Shown here piece after piece: positions 8,393 through 15,909 of a stretch of DNA of 36,201 nucleotides. Position 1 is the first letter of the stretch. Every line of letters starts with the position of its first letter. Source of the DNA: a virus; the IMG/VR virus record IMGVR_UViG_3300021373_002516, positions 1 through 36,201 of that record. The stretch is one strand, 5' to 3'. The translations under genes were made by a program, and so were the position numbers. The notes under the pieces are model-generated. The model was not told the DNA's origin. It saw only the letters and a list, made by a program, of their open reading frames with translations, and did not search any database.

Positions 8393-9388
8393 ATGGCTAC
8401 AGACGCAAGTAGGAACTTAACTTCAACCATTGGTTCAGGGACTAACGATTTAAAACTGCATGCATTGCAGGAATACTTCAGCAAGTCTTTGTTGGATACT
8501 ATCGAAGAAACACTGGTTCTGGATCAGTTTGCATCCAAGCAATCTCTGCCAGAAAAAAGCGGATCAAATTCCATGCGTTTCTTCAGATACGCCGCTGGAG
8601 ATGCCGCAAACGTGTCAGCAATCACTGAGGGCACTAACCCGGCAGCAAACGCTTTGGCAATCGATTCGATCGATGTTGATTTGGAGCAGTTTGGTCAAGT
8701 TATTGCAATTTCAGATCTGGCATCTGCTACTGAATTGTTCAACAACCTGGAGCAAGCCACGCTTCGAGTGGGTAGGGATTCAGCGCTAAAGATGGATTCA
8801 CTCATCCGCGATGAACTATTCAGAAATGATACCGGTATCCCGGCTGCAAACAACATCTTTTCAGGATCCACAACTTCCTGGGGATCTTCCATCACGGCTG
8901 TTGACGCAACTGACTTTTTGGATGCTGCGACATCTTTGAAGATTCAGTCCGCAACTCCAATCAACGGGTTTTATATTGCTGTTGTCGGACCGCAGGTCGC
9001 TCGCGATTTGATGAATGATGGAGACTGGATTGCCGCTCACCATTATGCAAACCCAGACAGCATTGTCAGGGGCGAGATTGGTCGATTGCACGGTGTTCGT
9101 TTTGTTGAAACCACTCTTCCATTCCGCGCCGCTGTTGGGGATCAATACACACACTCAGCTAGTGGAGCATACTACGGTTCTGCTGTAGTTGGTGCCGAAG
9201 CATACGCATGTGCGAGCTTGAATTCCCAGAGCCCATTCGCGCCATCAGTGCAGATCACCAACGGTGCAGACAAGTCAGATCCTCTGAACTTGCAGACCAA
9301 AGTTGGTATGAAGTTTTACACCGCCGCGAAAAACATTCAGCCACTGCACATCGCGAGGGTCTACTCAACCACTAACTACGGACAATAA
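8393..9388 (+). CDS. Major capsid protein, N4 gp56-like
   Basis: This 331-residue protein has the look of the N4 gp56 family (HK97 fold). The N-terminus is Thr/Leu-rich and is followed by a helix, ALQEYFSKSLLDTIEETL. After that comes the E-loop region with KSGSNSMRFFRYAAGDA and TEGTNP, then the spine helix with LATRVGRD-like residues (ATLRVGRDSALKMDSLIRDE). A good ribosome binding site (agga, about 12 bases upstream) precedes the ATG, as expected for the most abundant protein. Hundreds of copies should build the icosahedral head around the scaffold encoded upstream. Confidence 0.88.
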   Translation: MATDASRNLTSTIGSGTNDLKLHALQEYFSKSLLDTIEETLVLDQFASKQSLPEKSGSNSMRFFRYAAGDAANVSAITEGTNPAANALAIDSIDVDLEQFGQVIAISDLASATELFNNLEQATLRVGRDSALKMDSLIRDELFRNDTGIPAANNIFSGSTTSWGSSITAVDATDFLDAATSLKIQSATPINGFYIAVVGPQVARDLMNDGDWIAAHHYANPDSIVRGEIGRLHGVRFVETTLPFRAAVGDQYTHSASGAYYGSAVVGAEAYACASLNSQSPFAPSVQITNGADKSDPLNLQTKVGMKFYTAAKNIQPLHIARVYSTTNYGQ

Positions 9389-9393
9389 TCAGT

Positions 9394-9645
9394 ATGCCAT
9401 TCACAATCGATATACCCGCTGAAGCTGTCCAGCTAATGGATGGCGAGGAAGCGGTGATGCCGAGCCAGGGAGATTCTGTCTCGGTGACGATTGAGGGCAC
9501 CGTCGAATCCATGGGGGATGGCACTGTCAGTATTTATGCTAATAGTGCCAATGGCGTGGATCTCGGAGGTGAGTCTGAAACCCAGAGCGGCGGCGATCTT
9601 GATCGCGATGGCATGCTTGCAATGTTAGAGGGAGCACAATTATGA
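9394..9645 (+). CDS. Small acidic protein after capsid gene
   Basis: This is an 83-residue, highly acidic protein that appears to be mainly beta (alternating Val/Ile/Thr with Gly). It has a C-terminal helix ending in LAMLEGAQL. It begins 6 bases after the capsid stop and overlaps the next gene by 4 bases (ATGA). Position and size suggest a head decoration or head-assembly helper, but no known family is recognised. Confidence 0.7.
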   Translation: MPFTIDIPAEAVQLMDGEEAVMPSQGDSVSVTIEGTVESMGDGTVSIYANSANGVDLGGESETQSGGDLDRDGMLAMLEGAQL

Positions 9646-9881
9646 GCGAAGTAAAAGTACGCCTGGCGCAAAAGCCAGTCAACGAACCAATCACATTTGT
9701 TGTCGATGATGAGGCTGGAATCGGATTCCAGGGAGATGCGTCATCCAGTGCAGGATCTGTCATTAAGACAACGTCCAGCCTGGGGAGTATCACCTACGGT
9801 TTGAAAGTCAAACTGGTCGACAGTTCGGGCGCCGCGATTGGCGCCGGGACATACTACATTCCGCTGCAAGCGGAGTCTTGA
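9642..9881 (+). CDS. Small virion-type beta protein
   Basis: This 79-residue protein is Ser/Gly/Val-rich with a beta-sandwich-like pattern (VKVRLAQKPV, SITYGLKVKLVD). It is free of Cys and has no charged clusters, which resembles head fibre or decoration proteins. It is coupled to the upstream gene by a 4-base overlap. A strong G-rich hairpin follows at 9897-9920, between its stop and the next start. Function is not recognised. Confidence 0.65.
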   Translation: MSEVKVRLAQKPVNEPITFVVDDEAGIGFQGDASSSAGSVIKTTSSLGSITYGLKVKLVDSSGAAIGAGTYYIPLQAES

Positions 9882-9896
9882 TGGGGTTACGTGTCA

Positions 9897-9920
9897 CGGG
9901 GGAGGGGAGACTCTCCCCCG
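9897..9920 (+). promoter_or_regulatory. G-rich hairpin with GAGA (GNRA) tetraloop before a start codon
   Basis: A ten-base arm cgggggaggg pairs with ctctcccccg, with one G-T wobble, around a GAGA loop. The 3' arm ends 7 bases before ATG 9928, exactly where a ribosome binding site is expected, and the G-rich 5' arm holds the only purine-rich, Shine-Dalgarno-like sequence. It could sequester the site, protect an RNA end after processing, or act as a weak terminator, although no T-run follows. A near-identical element is at 29213 and a related one at 32468. Confidence 0.8.
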
Positions 9921-9927
9921 CTTAAAA

Positions 9928-10179
9928 ATGCCAACATATACATTTGAAAATCAAAGTGGATGCACCATGGAGGTCAACGTACCTATGGGCACCGAAACAA
10001 TAGTCCAGAACGGAGATAGCTGGACGAGAACAAAAACCCCCGAGGGTTGCATGGTCAATGTTGGCGCACAAATGCCAGACCAAAGAGCAGCCATGAAACG
10101 CGGGTATAGCCAGGCCGAAGATCTCGGATGGAAATCAAAATTTAGCAAAACACAAATTAAGAAAATCTGGAACCTATGA
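9928..10179 (+). CDS. Small hypothetical structural-region protein
   Basis: This 83-residue protein has a beta-rich N-terminus (MPTYTFENQSG) and a basic C-terminus (KSKFSKTQIKKIWNL). ATG 9928 lies 7 bases after the hairpin at 9897-9920. An upstream in-frame start at 9838 would run through the hairpin and overlap the previous gene by 44 bases, so it is rejected. It overlaps the next gene by 4 bases. No family is recognised. Confidence 0.65.
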   Translation: MPTYTFENQSGCTMEVNVPMGTETIVQNGDSWTRTKTPEGCMVNVGAQMPDQRAAMKRGYSQAEDLGWKSKFSKTQIKKIWNL

Positions 10180-10400
10180 ACGATCTACCGTCCAGCAGAG
10201 TAAAAGTAATTAGGGACACATCATCCTACACAGGTGCATTTACGCACATTCAGTGTCTCAGTGACTGCGTAATCACAAGCATGACTTCGTCCGCCGAGGG
10301 TAGTGTCACCAGTTTAGCTTTGCCAGCGGGAACTCTCTGGCGATTGGACATAACGCAAATCCAATTAACTAGCGGCGACATGTCGCTGACTAAAGCATGA
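10176..10400 (+). CDS. Small virion-associated-type protein
   Basis: This 74-residue protein is Ser/Thr-rich and probably all beta. It has two Cys (CLSDC) and a segment VTSLALPAGTLWRLDITQIQ that resembles short spike- or tail-associated proteins found before fibres in podoviruses ('...G.t.y..it.i.l.sG...'). ATGA overlaps occur at both ends. It is one of six consecutive tiny genes between capsid and fibre. Function inferred from context only. Confidence 0.6.
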   Translation: MNDLPSSRVKVIRDTSSYTGAFTHIQCLSDCVITSMTSSAEGSVTSLALPAGTLWRLDITQIQLTSGDMSLTKA

Positions 10401-10528
10401 TTGCGTTAATGCATCGTATATTTTTCGGTCGCAAGCTAACCGAGTCCAGCACCGGGACGTTTGCGACATACATAACCACTGACACTGGTCACACGCTCAG
10501 TGATGGCAGCAACTCAATTATAATATAA
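10397..10528 (+). CDS. Very small protein before tail fibre, 43 aa
   Basis: The start overlaps the upstream TGA (ATGA) and the stop overlaps the next ATG (TAATG), filling an otherwise empty 127-base gap exactly. This is strong support for a real gene. The product is Thr/Ser/Ile-rich (ATYITTDTGHTLSDGSNSII) after a basic N-terminus (RIFFGRK). No known family is recognised. It may be a minor virion component. Confidence 0.6.
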   Translation: MIALMHRIFFGRKLTESSTGTFATYITTDTGHTLSDGSNSIII

Positions 10529-11154
10529 TGGCTAACATACGCGTCAAAGATCTTCCCAATACCGATACCCTGGCAGATGCCGATGAGCTGATAGTCGACT
10601 CATCATCAGCCGGGACTCGGAGAGTCTCATACTCGGAACTTAAAACAGAGGTCGCCGCTGATTATGTAGCGGCCCCTAGCACCTATAAAGTTGCGACACT
10701 AGCGTCTGACAACAAGCTCGATCCGAGCCAGGTTCCAGACACGCTTTCTCAGGGGCTTAACTTCGTTGGCACCGCAAATTCTGCCGGGGATTTAACGAGC
10801 ACAACTCAGGGTGACTTTTACGTCATCCAGACCGCGTTCGGCTCATACTCTGTAGGTGACCAAGCTGTTTATGATGGCAGCAGTTATGTAAAAGTTACAG
10901 ACGGCACGAAGCAAATCGGTGAGGGTGGAACCGGGGCTACGAGCCTTTCGCAAGCTCAGATAAATTTGGAGATAGGAAATATCGGAACGCAACCACAAGA
11001 CATTCCACTCTGCGGATTCTTGGGCGACCTCGCATTTCAAAGCTCAGAGGGAACTTCACTGGCAACGCTAAAACTAACGAACCTCCCAACCTCCGCACCG
11101 TCAGAAAGCGGCAGCGTCTGGAATGACTCTGGCACTCTTAAAATTGTCTCTTAA
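10528..11154 (+). CDS. Tail fibre/appendage protein
   Basis: This 208-residue protein has an N-terminus typical of podoviral tail appendages (IRVKDLPNTDTLADADELIV, then a RRVSYSEL block). That sequence type attaches a fibre to the tail. Later comes a VTDGTKQIGEGGTGATSLSQ segment, matching the 'GGTGAT..' linkers of collar and fibre proteins. It likely anchors the larger receptor-binding protein encoded directly downstream. It resembles part of the fibre at 13971-14930, which carries the same 'DEFLVLDG...KKITYQNLQ' block, so the two may be paralogous adaptors. Confidence 0.75.
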   Translation: MANIRVKDLPNTDTLADADELIVDSSSAGTRRVSYSELKTEVAADYVAAPSTYKVATLASDNKLDPSQVPDTLSQGLNFVGTANSAGDLTSTTQGDFYVIQTAFGSYSVGDQAVYDGSSYVKVTDGTKQIGEGGTGATSLSQAQINLEIGNIGTQPQDIPLCGFLGDLAFQSSEGTSLATLKLTNLPTSAPSESGSVWNDSGTLKIVS

Positions 11155-11159
11155 AAATT

Positions 11160-12974
11160 ATGTCGATTTCAAATTCCTATCCCACACAACGGCCCAGCCT
11201 CAACCTAGACTTCGCGAATTCGGGCAAGCTAGACTCGCGTATATCCTACAGTCGTTCCAGCACGGGGACGGCATTTAGTTCAGAGCGGCATTTGAGTAGT
11301 CTCAATTTGGTTACGAATTCCGAAGATTTTTCTGCGTGGTCCGAAAGCAATGCAACAGTAACCTCAAACACAACGGCAGCCCCAGACGGCAATACCACAG
11401 CATCCACGATGACCGGTAATGCTGGTACTGCTGAAAAGCGTTTGCAGAGCAATTCGGTTGCAGTCACTGACCCCGTCATTAGCGTTTATGCTAAAGCTGG
11501 CACACACAACTATATCCAAATAAGCGACAACCAAAGCAGCCAAGAATACGGGAATTTTGACCTCGCAAACGGGACCGTTGGCAATGTCGGGACGCTGGCA
11601 ACAGCGGCCATTGAAGCTGTCGGGTCAACCGGTTGGTATCGGTGCTTGATGCGAGTTGAGAGGACTGCATCAGCGTTTACGTGGCGAGTCTTTATGATTG
11701 ACAGCTCTACTGCTGCACGACAGTCCACAACAAGCTCAACTGGTACGGTCCATCTTTGGGGAGGCATGATGACCGAGCTTGGCGACCTAACAAATGTTGT
11801 TGCTTACCAGTCGAGTGGCTCCCAAGTACACCGCGAATTCGCTCCCACGCTCAAGAGTTACTCTAGCGACCAACCCAGATTTGAATATGACCCCGCAACG
11901 GATGGTCAGTCAGCAGCTGGAAGTCCGAGAGGCCTCCTCATAGAATCGAGTGCAAGCAATCTTCAGAGATACGGTTCTGCGTTTGCGAGTTGGTCAACGT
12001 CCCAAAATGTGAGCATTAGCAGCAACTCGGCAGTTGGTCCCAATGGCGAGCTGGAAGCTGATTTACTGGTACCGACTGCGGGTAGTTTGCCTCATTGGAT
12101 TTATGATGGTCAAGCCAGTGTAGCTTCGGGGACAACTTACACGTTTTCAGTGTATCTGAAAGCAGCCGGATACCGTTACGTCCAACTGCTCGCTCTGGCT
12201 TCGTTGCAGTCTAGCGGTCATATCACTTTTGATTTAGAAACTGGAACACTGTCAGCCAGTGGCGCACACACCGGCACAATCAAGAGCGTTGGCAACGGTT
12301 GGTTTCGCGCCTCAGCCACTGTCACAGCTACATCGACAACAACCAGCGGATTTTTAATTGCGGGAGCAGACTCACTTAGTAACGGTCGCAACCCTCAGAC
12401 AACCGGAAATTCATATGACGGTTGGCTCTGCTGGGGAGCGCAGCTTGAGGCAAATTCCGTAGCGTCATCGCTGGTGAATTCGGGTACGAGCAGTTCTGGA
12501 GTCACCAGAGCAAGTGACTCTTGCTCACTTGTTTCTGCACCACTTTTGGACAACGGAGGAGGGACGATTTACGCAGAATCAAGCCCTAACAATCTCGGCT
12601 CAGTGTATTCTGGTATTGTTAGTCTAAATGCTGGCGGCCTCGATAATCGAATTGAAATTATACACAATTACGCAGCACTGCGCTCAACGGTTTCTGCTGA
12701 CGGTACGACCTATAACGCAACAAGCGGAGGCACTTTCAGCAATGGGGACAACATTCAGTCTTGTTTGATTTATGAGACTGATAGCGTAAGTCTGTTTGCG
12801 GACGGAGCTAAAATAGGAGCCACAGACACTAGTGCTGTTATGCCCGAAGTTTTTAAACTGACGATTGGCAACGTTGCCACTGGCAGCTTTCCGCTCAATG
12901 GTCACTTGAAACGACTCGCTGTTTATTCTGACTCAATTTCCGAGACCTCAGCCTCGGCACTCACTTCCTCTTAA
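11160..12974 (+). CDS. Receptor-binding tail fibre with two related carbohydrate-binding-like modules
   Basis: This 604-residue protein is Ser/Thr/Gly-rich. Two related jelly-roll-like segments (about residues 45-230 and 260-450) share the order NLxxxSxxFxxWS, PDG/PNG...A, ISVYAKA/FSVYLKA, YxQI/YVQL, FDLxxGTV, GWYR/GWFR, WGxxxE. This suggests a duplication of a CBM4/9-like domain. The C-terminal 120 residues (GGTIYAESSPNN and onward) look like a LamG/concanavalin-like sandwich. The first about 40 residues (LDFANSGKLDSRISYSRSST) resemble the N-termini of other phage fibres that carry such modules. It should recognise a host surface glycan. It is placed after the adaptor fibre gene with a 5-base gap. 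Confidence 0.75.
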   Translation: MSISNSYPTQRPSLNLDFANSGKLDSRISYSRSSTGTAFSSERHLSSLNLVTNSEDFSAWSESNATVTSNTTAAPDGNTTASTMTGNAGTAEKRLQSNSVAVTDPVISVYAKAGTHNYIQISDNQSSQEYGNFDLANGTVGNVGTLATAAIEAVGSTGWYRCLMRVERTASAFTWRVFMIDSSTAARQSTTSSTGTVHLWGGMMTELGDLTNVVAYQSSGSQVHREFAPTLKSYSSDQPRFEYDPATDGQSAAGSPRGLLIESSASNLQRYGSAFASWSTSQNVSISSNSAVGPNGELEADLLVPTAGSLPHWIYDGQASVASGTTYTFSVYLKAAGYRYVQLLALASLQSSGHITFDLETGTLSASGAHTGTIKSVGNGWFRASATVTATSTTTSGFLIAGADSLSNGRNPQTTGNSYDGWLCWGAQLEANSVASSLVNSGTSSSGVTRASDSCSLVSAPLLDNGGGTIYAESSPNNLGSVYSGIVSLNAGGLDNRIEIIHNYAALRSTVSADGTTYNATSGGTFSNGDNIQSCLIYETDSVSLFADGAKIGATDTSAVMPEVFKLTIGNVATGSFPLNGHLKRLAVYSDSISETSASALTSS

Positions 12975-12995
12975 AACCAACTGACTACGAATCAA

Positions 12996-13334
12996 ATGAG
13001 CTATACAGATTTATATTTAAAATTCAAAGACGAAGCAGAAATGCGTTCCGTGCTTTTTGAGAAAGTCCCAACGAAATTTGAGGACGCAACGGAACCCGAT
13101 GGGGAGCCAATTCCAGTTGAGTTTGAAGAGCGACAGATTTACCGCAATACGGACATCGTTGGACTTATCGTGGATAGTCCAGCGCAACTCAGTGAAGAGG
13201 GTGAAATTATCTCTGAAGCAACTTACATCGATGGAGTCCACGTAAATATTCGCGCGGTAGGTGAAGACACTTCCGCGCTTGAAGATTACAAAGTCAATCC
13301 AGAGCCAAACACCCCGGCGCGCGTTTGGGCATAA
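12996..13334 (+). CDS. Hypothetical acidic protein between fibre and lysis genes
   Basis: This is a 112-residue acidic protein with Glu/Pro-rich loops and a VNIRAVGEDTSALEDYKV segment, ending in PNTPARVWA. Small proteins with this 'NIR...G...L.....V.P..P.RVWA' ending occur next to fibre genes in several podovirus and siphovirus genomes. They may be fibre assembly factors, but I cannot name a family. It ends 3 bases before the holin candidate. Confidence 0.6.
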   Translation: MSYTDLYLKFKDEAEMRSVLFEKVPTKFEDATEPDGEPIPVEFEERQIYRNTDIVGLIVDSPAQLSEEGEIISEATYIDGVHVNIRAVGEDTSALEDYKVNPEPNTPARVWA

Positions 13335-13337
13335 GAC

Positions 13338-13517
13338 ATGAACAGTTGGGTTGAGCACGCCAAGTTAATGGCAGTAAGCACGCTCGGGGTCACAGTTACG
13401 CTGAGTGAAATTAACGTTGTCATTCAGCTCGGGATCGCACTTGCCTCACTCGCATATGCGATACTCAAGATGATGCACGCGTTTCGCGATTATCGAAAAC
13501 CTAAAGATGATGATTAG
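13338..13517 (+). CDS. Holin candidate, two membrane segments, 59 aa
   Basis: This short ORF fills the gap between 13334 and the lipoprotein gene. It has a first moderately hydrophobic segment (KLMAVSTLGVTVTL) and a clear second one (VVIQLGIALASLAYAILKMM). The C-terminus is strongly charged (RDYRKPKDDD). Small size, two membrane segments, a charged tail and overlap (11 bases) with a lipoprotein/spanin candidate match small class II-like holins. It would time lysis by opening the inner membrane. The lysin itself is not next door; the only candidate is the RlpA-like gene at 35576. The first segment is weak, so a single-pass topology is possible. Confidence 0.65.
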   Translation: MNSWVEHAKLMAVSTLGVTVTLSEINVVIQLGIALASLAYAILKMMHAFRDYRKPKDDD

Positions 13518-13971
13518 AAATTCAACGATCATAACTGTCTGCCTCGGATCATTGCTAGTAGGTGGATGCGCTCAACTCGATAGCCTCACTGGGAGGTTTT
13601 ATGAACCGCAAATAACAAACCACACTAACACTGTGAGCACGCCGCTAGGGCCGGTCGACGTTGTCTTAAGCAAAACAAACTGGGTGGTTAGTTCGGGCTC
13701 CCGAGCAGCAGCCGAGCTACCCGGCCAACTTAATATACCGTTCGGATCGCTTATTACATTTCTCGCGTTATCGGCGTTGAGCATAGGGGCATCGATTCGC
13801 TCAAAAAAATATAAAGAGGCTACGATCTCCGCGTTGGATTGTGGCAACCAACTCAAAGACGAGCTCAAGAAGCACAACATTGAGATCAGCGGGATAATGA
13901 AGTCAGTTGTTAAAGATCAAAAATCTCGAGGCACTTTCTCGATCATCCGAAAACTTTTAGATCTGATATAA
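13507..13971 (+). CDS. Lipoprotein with internal membrane segment, u-spanin candidate
   Basis: This 154-residue protein begins with a lipoprotein signal. A basic start is followed by TIITVCLGSLLVGGC, with the lipobox Cys at about residue 21. A second hydrophobic segment lies near residues 79-96 (FGSLITFLALSALSIGAS), followed by a basic, helical C-terminal about 55 residues. An outer-membrane lipid anchor plus a transmembrane segment in one chain is the design of unimolecular spanins, which fuse the two membranes in the last step of lysis. The classical u-spanin has its membrane segment at the extreme C-terminus, so the long tail here is odd. It overlaps the holin candidate by 11 bases and the next fibre gene by one. 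Confidence 0.55.
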   Translation: MMIRNSTIITVCLGSLLVGGCAQLDSLTGRFYEPQITNHTNTVSTPLGPVDVVLSKTNWVVSSGSRAAAELPGQLNIPFGSLITFLALSALSIGASIRSKKYKEATISALDCGNQLKDELKKHNIEISGIMKSVVKDQKSRGTFSIIRKLLDLI

Positions 13972-14930
13972 TGGGATTATCATCCGGACATACTTTCACT
14001 GATGGTGAAACGGTCACTGCTGCCAAGTTAAACAACCTGGTCAACAATGGCACGATCACAACGAACACGATCACCACGGGAATGCTCCTGGATGATTCGG
14101 TTACGTCCGCCAAGCTCGCGCCCAATGCAGTCACTGGGGCCAGTCTAAGCGCAAACACAATCAATCTCTCGACGTTAAGCAATGCGTCGGGAGGTACATC
14201 GGGGACGCTCGTTCAAAGTGGATCCGGCGGAGTATTCGAAGAGTTGAGCCCAGGCGCCACTGGCACGGTTTTAGTTTCTGGAGGGTCGGATGCCACACTT
14301 AGTTTTGGGACCATAGATAATGTGGCGATAGGCGCCACAATGATCAGCGGTCATACTGAGATAAGCGATCCCGGCCAGGACGATCTACTGCTGGTTAAAG
14401 ACAAAAATGCCGGAGTAAATAAAAGCGTTCAGATCCAGAATCTATATAAGACGGTCAACGATCTCACTGCTCTGAGCTCGAGCGATATCGCAAACCCGGA
14501 CGAGTTCCTGGTCCTCGACGGTGGATCCGCGCCTAAGAAAATAACTTACCAGAATTTACAGAGTTCGCTCGGAGGTTTAACGTCGACTGCTTTTGCTCGA
14601 GCTAAACTCTCATTTGCAGACATGAATTCCAGTTCCGGGACGGTTACTGTTTCTGAATCCAGTAATGTAAGCACTTCAGCATCCCTGGACTTTTCTAATA
14701 GTCATTACACGCTAGTTACTTTGACTTTCACGTCAACTGCTTCAAGCGTACCTACACCTATAATTACAGCAGCAACGGCCCGAGCGGTAAGTGGCGATGT
14801 TCAAAGTTGGTATCGAGAAGTCTGGGTGCATGACATAACTACAACGGAAATCATTATTGCAGTCCCTGGAACAAGTGACGTTGACGCATCAGAGGATGAC
14901 TTTGTTTTTTATGTAGCAGCTACTTTATGA
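13971..14930 (+). CDS. Tail fibre-like protein
   Basis: This 319-residue protein has an N-terminus GHTFTDGETVTAAKLNNLVN followed by repeated Thr/Asn turns (NTITTGMLLDDSVTSAKLAP). This pattern is seen in many fibre proteins that carry 'tAakLN.l' headers. The middle has a DEFLVLDGGSAPKKITYQNL block like that in the fibre at 10528. The C-terminal 110 residues are Ser/Thr/Val-rich beta. It is coupled to its neighbours by 1-base and 4-base overlaps. It is probably a second appendage on the tail, perhaps with its own receptor. Confidence 0.7.
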   Translation: MGLSSGHTFTDGETVTAAKLNNLVNNGTITTNTITTGMLLDDSVTSAKLAPNAVTGASLSANTINLSTLSNASGGTSGTLVQSGSGGVFEELSPGATGTVLVSGGSDATLSFGTIDNVAIGATMISGHTEISDPGQDDLLLVKDKNAGVNKSVQIQNLYKTVNDLTALSSSDIANPDEFLVLDGGSAPKKITYQNLQSSLGGLTSTAFARAKLSFADMNSSSGTVTVSESSNVSTSASLDFSNSHYTLVTLTFTSTASSVPTPIITAATARAVSGDVQSWYREVWVHDITTTEIIIAVPGTSDVDASEDDFVFYVAATL

Positions 14931-15907
14931 CACTCTCAGCAATAGCAAATTTTGTCTGCAACAAGCTCGGAAAAACCGATGCTTCATCCATCAATGCTGC
15001 CAAAGACTTTATTCGTCAGCGTCATGAGATGGTTGTCGATACCGGGCTATGGAAAGACACTCTGGTCATTTCAGAGTTCGATTTGCCAACTAGGGAATCC
15101 CCGGACACTAACCCATACACTGCTAACGCATCTGTAAGCACAAGCTACGAAGAGGAGTTTACTTTACCCTACGAGATCGCTCGTCCGATTAACATAATCT
15201 ATGACGATCAGTTAATGGCGTATCGCGATTTGCAGTCCCTGGTTCGCACTCAGCCAGACCAGATTCTAGGCACCGGCAAACCAGTAGCGTTCACTGAAAT
15301 CGAACCAGTCGCACTATCCAGGCTAACGAGTTCTGAACCATTTAAAATACAGCTCAAAGCGCACGTTAATAGTTCCGATAGCGGTAAGACGATTTACTTT
15401 AAAGGTAAGAACAATTCCCGCCCTGTGAGCGAATCACTCACGTTATCATCGAGCAATTATTACGGTGCTCAAGATTTCGATGAGGTGCATTACGTTTCCA
15501 AAGAGATCACTGCTGGTGATGTATTATTCTCAAACGGTGCATCGACCGAAACTATCCCGGCGGACTCAACCAAGTATTCGCTTTGTCGCGTTCGGCTTAA
15601 TCTCAATCCGGATTACGTCGACGGCGAAACGATAAAAATTATTGTTGTTGGCAAGAAACGAGTCAGGCCAATGCGGCATGATTATGATGAGCCGCAAGTC
15701 CGAGGAATCGATAACGCTATCATTTCTTTTTGCGAGGGAGACATGTTAGAGCGGGCCAGGCAATACGGCAAAGCCCAGGTTAAATATTCAGAGGCATCCA
15801 GTTTACTTGAGATCGCTCGAGACATTGAGCGTGGACAGTCTGCTGCCATTTCCACACTGCAACCGAATGTAAACGGTGAGTATGACCGTCACGATTTTGG
15901 ATTCTAA
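14927..15907 (+). CDS. Tail tubular / head-tail adaptor protein
   Basis: This 326-residue protein resembles podoviral tail tubular A/adaptor proteins. It starts with a helical pair (LSAIANFVCNKLGKTDASSI, then AAKDFIRQRHEMVVDTGLWK) and ends with a helix that carries ERARQYGKAQVKYSEASSLL. The middle is beta-rich. Proteins of this class join the portal ring to the tail nozzle. It is followed directly by the nozzle candidate, matching the T7-like gp11-gp12 order. Assigned from architecture and neighbours. Confidence 0.65.
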   Translation: MTLSAIANFVCNKLGKTDASSINAAKDFIRQRHEMVVDTGLWKDTLVISEFDLPTRESPDTNPYTANASVSTSYEEEFTLPYEIARPINIIYDDQLMAYRDLQSLVRTQPDQILGTGKPVAFTEIEPVALSRLTSSEPFKIQLKAHVNSSDSGKTIYFKGKNNSRPVSESLTLSSSNYYGAQDFDEVHYVSKEITAGDVLFSNGASTETIPADSTKYSLCRVRLNLNPDYVDGETIKIIVVGKKRVRPMRHDYDEPQVRGIDNAIISFCEGDMLERARQYGKAQVKYSEASSLLEIARDIERGQSAAISTLQPNVNGEYDRHDFGF

Positions 15908-15909
15908 AG

